Position numbers and translations under genes: made by a program. Positions 43,545 to 51,555 of a stretch of 64,000 bases of DNA are shown piece by piece. The DNA is taken from positions 1,198,308 through 1,262,307 of the forward strand of contig NZ_LMEC01000020.1 in assembly GCF_001425265.1 (NCBI RefSeq). The letters are read 5' to 3'. Below the pieces are notes generated by a model. The model was not told the DNA's origin. It did no database searches and worked only from the letters and a program-made list of their open reading frames with translations. The first letter of the stretch is position 1. The number at the start of each line of letters is the position of its first letter. Source of the stretch: Massilia sp. Root418. GTDB taxonomy: Bacteria; Pseudomonadota; Gammaproteobacteria; Burkholderiales; Burkholderiaceae_D.

Positions 43545-43967
43545 TCAGTCGAACGGCGTGGTTAATGCTTTGTCATCCGTATCGACCACGAACACGGCAA
43601 GCAGCCTGGCCGGCTTGGTCTGGCTGGCGTTGGCGCTCACGCCGTGGCGGTCGCCCGGCAGTTCGGAGAAGTTCTGGCCTGCCTCATAGACGGTTTCCGG
43701 ACCGTCGTTGACCTGGCTGCGGATGGCCCCTTCCAGCACGGTGGCGTAAATGAAGGCGGAGCGGGCGTGGGTGTGGCCGGGCGAGTAGCCGCCCGGGCCG
43801 TATTCGACCATCACTCCCTTCAGGCTTTTGCCGGGCACATTCGGCAGTTCGTGCTGGTAGACCAGGGTGACTTTGGCGTTCAGCGCCGCTTTGTGCCCGG
43901 GCGTTTCAGCGGATGCGCCGCCGAACGGCAGGATGGCGGCGGACAGGATGGCGAGCAAGTGTTTCAT
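43545..43967 (-). CDS. Exported cupin-domain protein
   Basis: GGAG lies seven bases before the ATG (complement of 43965-43967). The 140-residue protein has a signal peptide (MKHLLAILSAAILPFGGASA) and a single cupin barrel (about 32-130) with the metal-site pattern PGGYSPGHTHARSAFIYATVLEG and later QNFSELPGDRHGVSAN. Such small periplasmic cupins are common and their substrates are usually unknown. It is convergent with nothing close and has its own terminator. Confidence 0.82.
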   Translation of the reverse strand: MKHLLAILSAAILPFGGASAETPGHKAALNAKVTLVYQHELPNVPGKSLKGVMVEYGPGGYSPGHTHARSAFIYATVLEGAIRSQVNDGPETVYEAGQNFSELPGDRHGVSANASQTKPARLLAVFVVDTDDKALTTPFD

Positions 43968-44176
43968 CGTTATCTCCAGGGTAGTGAGGCAGTGGCCTGC
44001 GCGCGGCGCAGCCATTGGCCGAGCTTGATGCGGCCCTGTTTGATTGTTTCACGCGCCCGTCTGGCAATGTAGTCCGTCGCCGGTATAGGTGAGCAATGCC
44101 AAGCTGATAAGATGGAACGGCCTACAGGCACGCGGTTGCCCGCCCGCCTGGACGCCAACGCCGCGCACCCGCCGGA

Positions 44177-45181
44177 TCAGACCGGCAGCGGCGCCTCGTC
44201 CATCAGCGCGATTTGCTCGCGCAGTTCAAGGATGCGGTCCTGCCAGTAGCGCTGGGTGTTGAACCAGGGGAAAGCCACGGGGAAGGCCGGGTCGTCCCAG
44301 CGGCGCGCGATCCAGGCCGAATAATGGATCAGGCGCAAGGTGCGCAGCGCTTCCACCAGGTGCATTTCGCGGCTGTCGAAGTCGCAGAAGTCTTCGTAGC
44401 CGGCCAGGACGTCGCCCATCTGGCGCACTTGCTCGTGGCGCTCGCCGGACAGCATCATCCACAAGTCCTGGATAGCCGGGCCCATGCGGCTGTCGTCGAA
44501 GTCCACGAAATGCGGGCCGGCGTCGGTCCACAGCACGTTGCCGCCGTGGCAGTCGCCGTGCAGGCGCAGCAGGGACACATCCCCTGCCCTGTCGTAGCAG
44601 CGCCGCACCCCGTCCAGTGCCTGGTCGATCACGCTGCTGTAGGCGGCCAGCAGCTCGGCCGGGATGAAGCTGTTGGCCAGCAGATAGTCGCGCGGCTCGG
44701 CGCCGAAGGTGGCCGGATCGAGCGCAGGACGCTCCTTGTAGACACCCAGCTTGCCGGCCTCGTGGATGCGGGCGATGAAGCGCCCAGTCCACTCCAGCAC
44801 GGCCGGGTCGCCCAGTTCGGGGGCGCGGCCGCCGTGGCGCGGAAAGACGGAGAAGCGGAAGCCCTGGTATTCGTGCAAGGTCTTGCCGTGGACGGTGAGC
44901 GCCGGCACCACGGGGATTTCGCGCTCGGCCAGCTCGGCCACGAAGGCGTGCTCCTCCAGGATGGCGGCGTCGCTCCAGCGCTCCGGGCGGTAGAACTTGG
45001 CCACCAGCGGCTTGCCGTCCTCCATGCCCACCTGGTAGACCCGGTTCTCGTAGCTGTTCAGCGCCAGCAGGCGGCCGTCGCCATACAGGCCGATGCTGTC
45101 GAGCGCATCAAGCACGCAGTCGGGCCCGAGGGCGGCGTAGGCGTGCGGGACGCCGGATTGGTCTGGGGTGTCGGTTGTCAT
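44177..45181 (-). CDS. srkA: Stress response serine/threonine kinase SrkA (YihE)
   Basis: The 334-residue protein starts at the ATG complementary to 45179-45181. It has the aminoglycoside-phosphotransferase-like kinase fold of YihE/SrkA: NSYENRVYQVGMEDGKPLVA, KFYRPERWSDAAILEEHAF (catalytic Lys), the catalytic loop LHGDCHGGNVLW and the metal-binding FVDFDDSRMGPAIQDLW. The C-terminus (WFNTQRYWQDRILELREQIA) matches the family. SrkA counters programmed cell death pathways under stress in Escherichia coli; here the function is inferred. It is divergent from the UPF0149 gene. Confidence 0.93.
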   Translation of the reverse strand: MTTDTPDQSGVPHAYAALGPDCVLDALDSIGLYGDGRLLALNSYENRVYQVGMEDGKPLVAKFYRPERWSDAAILEEHAFVAELAEREIPVVPALTVHGKTLHEYQGFRFSVFPRHGGRAPELGDPAVLEWTGRFIARIHEAGKLGVYKERPALDPATFGAEPRDYLLANSFIPAELLAAYSSVIDQALDGVRRCYDRAGDVSLLRLHGDCHGGNVLWTDAGPHFVDFDDSRMGPAIQDLWMMLSGERHEQVRQMGDVLAGYEDFCDFDSREMHLVEALRTLRLIHYSAWIARRWDDPAFPVAFPWFNTQRYWQDRILELREQIALMDEAPLPV

Positions 45182-45268
45182 GGCGCCATTGTAAGCGCCG
45201 CAGCATTCTTCCGCCCGGAACGCTGCGCCGCAGCGTATACTGGCGGCATTCAAATAGAAGGAATGCAT

Positions 45269-45967
<699 letters not shown>

Positions 45968-46023
45968 TCCGCCTCCCGGGCGCTGACATTTTTCGGCGCC
46001 CCCTTGCACCCAGCCTGACCTGA

Positions 46024-46072
46024 GTGACAATTATTGTCGCCTTGCACCTCGCAAGCGAACAATAATTGTCAC
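46024..46072. promoter_or_regulatory. Paired ACAATWATTGT palindromes within a large inverted repeat
   Basis: GACAATTATTGTC (46026-46038) and ACAATAATTGT (46059-46069) are near-identical palindromes with centres 32 bp (three DNA turns) apart. They sit in a larger imperfect inverted repeat (arms 46024-46045 and 46051-46072, three mismatches). They end about ten bases before a sigma-54 promoter. TTTTT follows at 46073-46077, so termination of the upstream gene is an alternative. Confidence 0.6.
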
Positions 46073-46079
46073 TTTTTAC

Positions 46080-46096
46080 TTGGCACGACACTTGCT
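46080..46096 (+). promoter_or_regulatory. Consensus sigma-54 promoter of the DUF1800-DUF1501 operon
   Basis: TTGGCACGACACTTGCT fits the -24/-12 consensus at every informative position: GG at 46082-46083, GC at 46094-46095, ten bases between, and TTGCT at the -12. Transcription should start near 46107, 25 bases before the operon's first ATG. Confidence 0.88.
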
Positions 46097-46131
46097 GTTT
46101 GGAAACAAGAATCCAAAACAAGGAGAATGCC

Positions 46132-47736
46132 ATGCAAGGAGCACTGTGCCGGACCTGGGCGGCGATATGCCTGATGAGCCTGGCCGCCGGCAGCTGGGCG
46201 GCCACGCCGACGCTAAAGCCCGCGTCCGCGCCTACGTCAACTTTGCCCACGGCGCCCAAGCCTGCCCAGGTGCCCGCGCCGGCCCAGCCGCCGCTGGGCG
46301 TCCAGCCCGCTGTCGACCCGGCCACCGTGGCAGCCGCGCGCCTGCTGGAGCACGCCACATTCGGCCCCACCGCTGCCGACATCGCCAAAGTGAAGACCCT
46401 GGGCCAGGCCGCCTGGCTGGCGCAACAGTTCGACCTGCCCGCCAGCGCCCTGCCCGCCACCGAGGACCTGAACGTGCTGCGCGCCAACTGGTTCAACAAT
46501 ATGGCCGCCGGCCAGGACCAGCTGCGCCAGCGCATGATATTCGCACTGTCCCAGCTGTTCGTGGTGTCCGCCGACAAGAACCCGTATGCCAGCGAGATGC
46601 AGCCCTGGCTCCACACGCTGTCCGCCAACGCCTTCGGCAACTTCAACACCCTGCTGCGCGAGATGACGCTGAACCCGTCCATGGGCAAATACCTGGACCT
46701 GGCCAACAGCAAGGCGCCTGCGCCGAACGAGAACTATGCGCGCGAGGTGATGCAGCTGTTCACCATCGGCCCGGTGCTGCTGAACCTGGACGGCAGCGTG
46801 CAGACCGACCGCAACGGCGACCCCATCCCCAGCTACGACCAGGCCCGCATTGCCGACATCTCGCGCGCCCTGAGCGGCTGGACCTACCCGGGGACCAGCA
46901 CCACCGGCGCCAACTGGGAAAAATTCAGCGGCCCGCTGCAGCCGCGCGAGCGCCTGCACGACAAGGGCAGCAAGACGCTGCTGCTCGGCACCGTGCTGCC
47001 CGCCGGCCAGACTGCCGTGCAAGACCTGGACGCGGTGATGGAGAACCTGTTCAACCATCCCAACCTGCCGCCCTTCATCGCCACCCGGCTGATCCGCGCC
47101 TTCACCACCAGCAATCCGAGCCCGGCCTATATCGAAAGGGTAGCCGGCGTGTTCGCCAGCGGTCCGGCCGGGCGCGGCGACCTGAAAGCCACGCTGGCCG
47201 CCGTGCTGACCGACCCCGAAGCGCGCCAGGACACCGCCGGCGCCAGCCGCGGCAAGCTGAAGGACCCGGTACTGCACACGCTGAGCCTGTTCCGCGCGCT
47301 GGACGCCACCGTGGTCAACCCCGGCAACGCGTTCTGGGAATACTCGCAGCTGGGCCAGAAGCTGCTGAACGCGCCCAGCGTCTTCAACTTCTACTCGCCG
47401 ATGACCGGCCTGCCCGGCGCGCCCGGCCTATTCGGCCCCGAGTTCCAGGTCTACGCCCCGGCGCTGGCGGTGGCGCGCGCCAATTTCCTGTACCGCTTCC
47501 TGTCCGGCGAATACAAGGGCATGGTGGCCATCAACATCGCGCCCTACGTCAGCGCGGCCGGCGACGTCACCGCGCTGCTGAACCTGGTGGACGCCAGGCT
47601 GCTGCAAGGCCGCATGTCGCCGGCCGCGCGCAGCGCCATCGCCGGCTCCGTCGGCGCCACCACCGACAAGACGCAGCGCGCCCTGACCGCGCTCTATCTC
47701 ACCGCCATCAGCGCCGAATTCTCGGTACAGAAATGA
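46132..47736 (+). CDS. DUF1800 family secreted protein
   Basis: AGGAGA lies five bases before the ATG. The 534-residue protein has a signal peptide (MQGALCRTWAAICLMSLAAG, cleaved near WAA), a Pro/Thr-rich segment (about 25-60) and a DUF1800 domain: ARLLEHATFGPTAADIAKVK, RMIFALSQLFVVS, NPSMGKYLDLANSKAPAPNE, YAREVMQLFTIG and the C-terminal PSVFNFYSP. DUF1800 is an exported family of unknown function that occurs next to DUF1501 genes in many bacteria; the pair is presumed to work together. It is first in the operon, with 14 bases to the DUF1501 start. The sigma-54 promoter indicates control by an enhancer-binding protein. Confidence 0.9.
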   Translation: MQGALCRTWAAICLMSLAAGSWAATPTLKPASAPTSTLPTAPKPAQVPAPAQPPLGVQPAVDPATVAAARLLEHATFGPTAADIAKVKTLGQAAWLAQQFDLPASALPATEDLNVLRANWFNNMAAGQDQLRQRMIFALSQLFVVSADKNPYASEMQPWLHTLSANAFGNFNTLLREMTLNPSMGKYLDLANSKAPAPNENYAREVMQLFTIGPVLLNLDGSVQTDRNGDPIPSYDQARIADISRALSGWTYPGTSTTGANWEKFSGPLQPRERLHDKGSKTLLLGTVLPAGQTAVQDLDAVMENLFNHPNLPPFIATRLIRAFTTSNPSPAYIERVAGVFASGPAGRGDLKATLAAVLTDPEARQDTAGASRGKLKDPVLHTLSLFRALDATVVNPGNAFWEYSQLGQKLLNAPSVFNFYSPMTGLPGAPGLFGPEFQVYAPALAVARANFLYRFLSGEYKGMVAINIAPYVSAAGDVTALLNLVDARLLQGRMSPAARSAIAGSVGATTDKTQRALTALYLTAISAEFSVQK

Positions 47737-47750
47737 TCCAGGAGACCAAT

Positions 47751-49127
47751 ATGAGCAAGAACAAGCTGTCGCGCCGCGGTTTCCTCGGCATGGGGGCACA
47801 AGCCGGCATGCTGGGCGCGCTGTCTACCCTGGGCCTGCTGGGTGCGCGCCCCGCGCAGGCGGCCGTGGGTGACTACAAGGCGCTGGTATGCCTGTATATG
47901 TTCGGCGGCAACGATGGCAACAATATGATCGTGCCGCTCGACAGCGTCCGCTATGGCAAGTACAACGCCGTGCGCGGCGGCCAGGGCCTGGCGCTGTCGC
48001 TGGCCAGCAAGACCCTGGTGGCCGAGCGCAGCGCACGCCTGCAGGCGGTGGCCGAGCCGGTCGACCAGCCGTTCGCCTTCCACTACGGCATGCCGGAGCT
48101 GGATGCCCTGTACGGCCAGGGCCAGGTGGCTGCCGTGCTGAATGTGGGCAGCCTGCGCCAGCCGCTGAGCAAGGCGCAATACCAGTCCGGCGTGGCGGTG
48201 CCGCCGCAGCTGTTCTCGCATCCGGACCAGCAGTTGCAGAACCAGGCCGGCACGCCCTCGCTGGCCGGCACCGGCTGGGGCGGCCGCCTGGTGGACTTGC
48301 TGGGCACAGGCGGCGACCTGGACGCGGTGGCCCTGGGCGGCGGCGGCCTGTTCATCGAAGGCGCGAAGACGCACGGCAACCTGATCCCCGCGAACGGCCA
48401 GCTCAACCTGGCCGGCATGAACTTCTGGCCGCAAGCCGAAGCGGACAAGCGCCGCGCCGCGCTGGTCGAACTGCTGTCGGCCAGCCAGTCCAGCCTGGTG
48501 GCCGGCACGGCCAACCGCACACTGCTCAACGGCATGGAACTGGTGTCCGACCTGAAGGCGGCCAGCGGCGGCGCGCCGCTGGCCACTGCCTTCCCCGGCT
48601 ACAACCTGGCGCGCCAGCTGCACACCGTGGCGCAGCTGATCCGCCTGCGCGCCACGCAGGGCCCGGGGCGGCAGGTGTACTTCGTGTCGCAGGGCGGCTT
48701 CGACACGCATGGCGGCCAGGCCTACCAGCAGTTCGACATGCTGCGCCAGGTGTCGCAGTCACTGGCCGCTTTCCAGCTGGCGCTCGCCGAGATCGGCGCC
48801 CAGCAGCAGGTAACCACCTTCACCCTGTCCGACTTCGGCCGCAGCCTGCAGCCCAACAGCGGCGGCACCGACCACGGCTGGGGCAACCACCACCTGATCG
48901 TGGGCGGCGCGGTAAAGGGCGGCCTGTACGGCCAGTTCCCCGACTTCACGCTGGGCGGCAGGGACGACGCCACCGGGCGCGGCGTGTGGATCCCGCAGAT
49001 CGCCAACCAGCAGTACGGCGCCACCCTGGGCCGCTGGTTCGGCGCCGACGACGCCATGCTGGAATCACAGGTGTTCAAGAACGAGCTGGCCAATTTCGCG
49101 CTGAAAGACCTCGGCTTCATGGGCTGA
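47751..49127 (+). CDS. DUF1501 family Tat-exported protein
   Basis: CAGGAGACCAAT precedes the ATG. The 458-residue protein has a twin-arginine signal (LSRRGFLGMGAQAGMLGALS) and is cleaved after ARPAQA. DUF1501 motifs follow: ALVCLYMFGGNDGNNMIVPL, then VSQGGFDTHGGQAYQQF and a late TLSDFGRSLQPNSGGTDHGWG, which resemble the alkaline phosphatase/sulfatase superfamily metal sites. Tat export suggests a cofactor or metal bound in the cytosol. Its stop ends the operon, 95 bases before the ArsR gene. Confidence 0.92.
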   Translation: MSKNKLSRRGFLGMGAQAGMLGALSTLGLLGARPAQAAVGDYKALVCLYMFGGNDGNNMIVPLDSVRYGKYNAVRGGQGLALSLASKTLVAERSARLQAVAEPVDQPFAFHYGMPELDALYGQGQVAAVLNVGSLRQPLSKAQYQSGVAVPPQLFSHPDQQLQNQAGTPSLAGTGWGGRLVDLLGTGGDLDAVALGGGGLFIEGAKTHGNLIPANGQLNLAGMNFWPQAEADKRRAALVELLSASQSSLVAGTANRTLLNGMELVSDLKAASGGAPLATAFPGYNLARQLHTVAQLIRLRATQGPGRQVYFVSQGGFDTHGGQAYQQFDMLRQVSQSLAAFQLALAEIGAQQQVTTFTLSDFGRSLQPNSGGTDHGWGNHHLIVGGAVKGGLYGQFPDFTLGGRDDATGRGVWIPQIANQQYGATLGRWFGADDAMLESQVFKNELANFALKDLGFMG

Positions 49128-49158
49128 ACGGGGAGCGGAAGCAAACACTATACTTCCT

Positions 49159-49182
49159 CATATTATGTATATTCATAATATG
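49159..49182. promoter_or_regulatory. ArsR/BigR-type palindromic operator
   Basis: CATATTATG (49159-49167), a six-base spacer TATATT and its perfect inverse CATAATATG (49174-49182). The AT-rich repeat overlaps possible -10 sequences just before the ArsR-type gene, as operators of BigR-like repressors do. Confidence 0.75.
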
Positions 49183-49222
49183 TGATAGCATGGCCCCAAC
49201 TTCACGCTCCCCCTCTCTTCTA

Positions 49223-49546
49223 ATGCAGGAAACACACGCCATCAACGTCGATGCGCTGCGGTCCGGCGCCAGCCGTGCCGTTGGCGCCATCAAACTGCTC
49301 GCCAACGAAGAACGCCTGCTGCTGCTGTGCCAGTTGTCGCAGGGCGAAATGTGCGTCAGCGAGCTGGAAACCGCGCTGGGCATCCGCCAGCCCACGCTGT
49401 CGCAGCAGCTGGGCGTGCTGCGCAACGAGGAAGCCATCGTTCCGCGCCGGGACGGCAAAAAAATCTACTACCGCGTCGCGTCGCCGGAATTGCTGGAGAT
49501 CCTGGCGGTGCTGTACCGCCTCTACTGTCCCAAGGAGCAGCCATGA
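49223..49546 (+). CDS. BigR/SqrR-like ArsR-family repressor
   Basis: The 107-residue winged-helix protein (from ATG 49223; an in-frame ATG at 49190 would add 11 residues) matches the sulfane-sulfur-sensing ArsR subgroup: LLANEERLLLLCQLSQGEMCVSEL, helix-turn-helix TLSQQLGVLRNEEAIVPRRD and winged KKIYYRVASPELLEILAVLY, ending LYCPKEQP. The two cysteines expected to form the polysulfide switch are C36 and C102; C44 is extra. It should repress until reactive sulfur cross-links C36 and C102. It overlaps the next gene by four bases (ATGA) and lies behind the palindromic operator, so it autoregulates the sulfur-transport operon. Confidence 0.88.
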   Translation: MQETHAINVDALRSGASRAVGAIKLLANEERLLLLCQLSQGEMCVSELETALGIRQPTLSQQLGVLRNEEAIVPRRDGKKIYYRVASPELLEILAVLYRLYCPKEQP

Positions 49547-49977
49547 GCATCGCCTGGAGTCAATTCACCCCGTACGCCAGCCTGGCGGGCGGCGTGCTCA
49601 TCGGTCTTGCCGCCGCCCTGCTGCTGCTCATGAACGGCAGGATAGCGGGCATCAGCGGCATCGTCGGCGGGCTGCTGCGGCCGGTAAAGGGCGACGTCGC
49701 CTGGCGGCTGGCCTTCGTGCTCGGCCTTGCCGCCGCGCCGGCTGCCTACGCGCTGTTCGCGCCCATGCCGGCAGCGCAGATCGATGCCGGCTCCGGCGCC
49801 CTGGTCCTGGCCGGCCTGCTGGTGGGCGTGGGCACGCGCTACGGCGCGGGCTGCACCAGCGGCCACGGCGTGTGCGGGCTGTCCCGCCTGTCGCCGCGCT
49901 CGGCGGCAGCCACTGCCACCTTCATGGCAGCGGGCTTCCTGACCGTCTACCTGCTGCGTCATGTCCTTTCCGCTTAG
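49543..49977 (+). CDS. YeeE/YedE half transporter (sulfur transport) 1
   Basis: AAGGAGCAGCC precedes the ATG, which overlaps the repressor stop (ATGA). The 144-residue protein has four or so transmembrane segments and the family motif VGVGTRYGAGCTSGHGVCGLSRLSPRS, whose cysteines are thought to handle thiosulfate or persulfide sulfur. Half-size YeeE/YedE proteins act in pairs; the other half follows after nine bases. This BigR plus two-YeeE layout is established in Xylella and relatives for hydrogen sulfide detoxification. Confidence 0.9.
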   Translation: MSIAWSQFTPYASLAGGVLIGLAAALLLLMNGRIAGISGIVGGLLRPVKGDVAWRLAFVLGLAAAPAAYALFAPMPAAQIDAGSGALVLAGLLVGVGTRYGAGCTSGHGVCGLSRLSPRSAAATATFMAAGFLTVYLLRHVLSA

Positions 49978-49986
49978 GAGGCCGTC

Positions 49987-50406
49987 ATGCTGATCTTGTT
50001 TGCATTGCTGGCGGGCCTGGTCTTCGGCATCGGCCTGATGGTGTCCGGCATGGCGAATCCGGCCAAGGTGCTGGGCTTCCTGGACCTGGCCGGCCAGTGG
50101 GACCCGTCGCTGGCCTGCGTCATGGGTGGCGCCGTCGCGGTGGGGCTGCTCGCGTTCGCCATCGCCAGGCGCCGCCGGGCGTCCTTGCTGGGCGAGCATT
50201 TCCGCCTGCCGGCGCGGCGCGATATCGACCGCCGCCTGCTGCTGGGCAGCCTGCTGTTCGGCGCAGGCTGGGGCATCGCCGGCTTCTGCCCGGGGCCGGC
50301 CCTGGCGTCGCTGGGCACGGGCAACCCCAAGGTGCTGCTGTTCGTCCTGGCGATGCTGGCCGGCATGGGCCTGTTCGAGCTGCTGGAAAAGCGCAAAGCC
50401 GCCTAA
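49987..50406 (+). CDS. YeeE/YedE half transporter (sulfur transport) 2
   Basis: The 139-residue protein continues the pair (DUF6691 type) with helices at about 1-25, 42-65, 80-105 and 110-130. Conserved features are GLMVSGMANPAKVLGFLDL and the C-terminal FGAGWGIAGFCPGPALAS. It completes the membrane channel for sulfur import or export. No Blh/persulfide dioxygenase gene is present next to it, so the enzymes of the pathway, if any, lie elsewhere. Confidence 0.88.
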   Translation: MLILFALLAGLVFGIGLMVSGMANPAKVLGFLDLAGQWDPSLACVMGGAVAVGLLAFAIARRRRASLLGEHFRLPARRDIDRRLLLGSLLFGAGWGIAGFCPGPALASLGTGNPKVLLFVLAMLAGMGLFELLEKRKAA

Positions 50407-50472
50407 GTAGCGCCCCCGCCGCCGCAGGAAGGCCTACAATCAAAGAGAGAGTGACTTTGGGCGGGAACGCAA

Positions 50473-50901
50473 ATGGGGCACAACGAAGATCAGCTGCGTG
50501 ATCAGCAGCGCTATCAGCAACGCACGGCGCTCTGGCTGGCGCGCATTGACGGCTTTTACGGCGAGGTGCAGCAGTGGCTGGCGCGCTACGCGGCCAAGGG
50601 GCAGGTGAAATACGATTTCCACGCGCTGGTGCTGACGGAGGAACTGGTGGGAACGTACAGCACGCGCACGCTGGGCATCAGCCTGGGGCGCCAGCACGTA
50701 CTGCTGCGGCCGGTCGGCGTCATGCTCGACACCGGCGGCGGCCGGCTTGACCTGGAAGGCCACCGCGGCAAGGTGCGCTTCATGCTGCCCGACCTTGCCG
50801 GGGACTGGAAGATCGCCACCAAGGAAGGCGAGTATCCCGCCTTCGAAGACTTCAACGAGAACAACTTCCTGGAGGCGCTGCTGGAGGTGTCCAGCGACTA
50901 G
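50473..50901 (+). CDS. Conserved hypothetical protein
   Basis: The 142-residue cytosolic protein begins MGHNEDQLRDQQRYQQRTAL and contains one alpha/beta unit: WLARIDGFYGEVQQWLARY, then ISLGRQHVLLRPVGVMLDTG and RLDLEGHRGKVRFMLP, ending YPAFEDFNENNFLEALLEV. It resembles small uncharacterised bacterial proteins. I do not recognise a named function. It is convergent with orn. Confidence 0.65.
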   Translation: MGHNEDQLRDQQRYQQRTALWLARIDGFYGEVQQWLARYAAKGQVKYDFHALVLTEELVGTYSTRTLGISLGRQHVLLRPVGVMLDTGGGRLDLEGHRGKVRFMLPDLAGDWKIATKEGEYPAFEDFNENNFLEALLEVSSD

Positions 50902-50923
50902 CCGTTCCTGCTAGCCCGCCCCC

Positions 50924-51508
50924 TTACAGCTTGATGAAGTGCTCGCGGTAGTACTTCAGCTCTTCGATGGACTCGACAATATCGGCCAGCGCGGTGTGCT
51001 TCTGGTGCTTCTTGAAGCCGCCCACGATTTCCGGTTTCCAGCGCTTGCACAGCTCCTTCAGCGTGGACACGTCGATATTGCGGTAATGGAAGAACGCTTC
51101 CAGCTTGGGCATGTACTTCACCATGAAGCGGCGGTCCTGGCCGATGGTGTTGCCGCACATCGGCGCCTTGCCGGCAGGGACCCACTTCTTCAGGAAGGCG
51201 ATCAGTTCGGCTTCGGCGAATTCTTCCGTGATGGTGGACGCCTTCACGCGCTCGGTCAGGCCGGAACGGCCATGCGTGCCCTTGTTCCAGTTGTCCATCT
51301 TGTCCAGCGTTTCATCGGATTGATGAATGGCGAACACCGGGCCTTCAGCCAGGAAGTTCAGGTGCATATCGGTGACGATGATGGCCACTTCGATAATGCG
51401 GTCGGTTTCGGGTTCCAGACCCGTCATTTCCATGTCCACCCACACCAGGTTGGTCTCGTTCGGACGCTCTTGCGGGGTAGTCGTTGGGATTTCGGTCGCT
51501 TGTGACAT
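50924..51508 (-). CDS. orn: Oligoribonuclease
   Basis: The 194-residue protein (ATG complement of 51506-51508, after AGAGAGAATT) has the DEDDh exonuclease motifs: WVDMEMTGLEPETDRIIEVA, CGNTIGQDRRFMVKYMPK and HTALADIVESIEEL. It degrades 2- to 5-nt RNAs and pGpG from c-di-GMP hydrolysis. The length is typical of the family. The diguanylate cyclase at 9229 makes this relevant to c-di-GMP turnover, though Orn is generic. Its start lies 47 bases before the M48 gene on the other strand. Confidence 0.95.
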   Translation of the reverse strand: MSQATEIPTTTPQERPNETNLVWVDMEMTGLEPETDRIIEVAIIVTDMHLNFLAEGPVFAIHQSDETLDKMDNWNKGTHGRSGLTERVKASTITEEFAEAELIAFLKKWVPAGKAPMCGNTIGQDRRFMVKYMPKLEAFFHYRNIDVSTLKELCKRWKPEIVGGFKKHQKHTALADIVESIEELKYYREHFIKL

Positions 51509-51555
51509 AATTCTCTCTTGGCCTAAACAATCCGCCATTTTCTCACAGGCATAGA

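Noticed and set aside
43970..44158. Short minus-strand frame of 62 codons between the cupin and srkA genes, ending with a basic helical stretch.
   Set aside because: It looks slightly like a small DUF1127-type protein but lacks the typical motif and an RBS, so it was left out. The 210-bp gap otherwise shows no clear feature.
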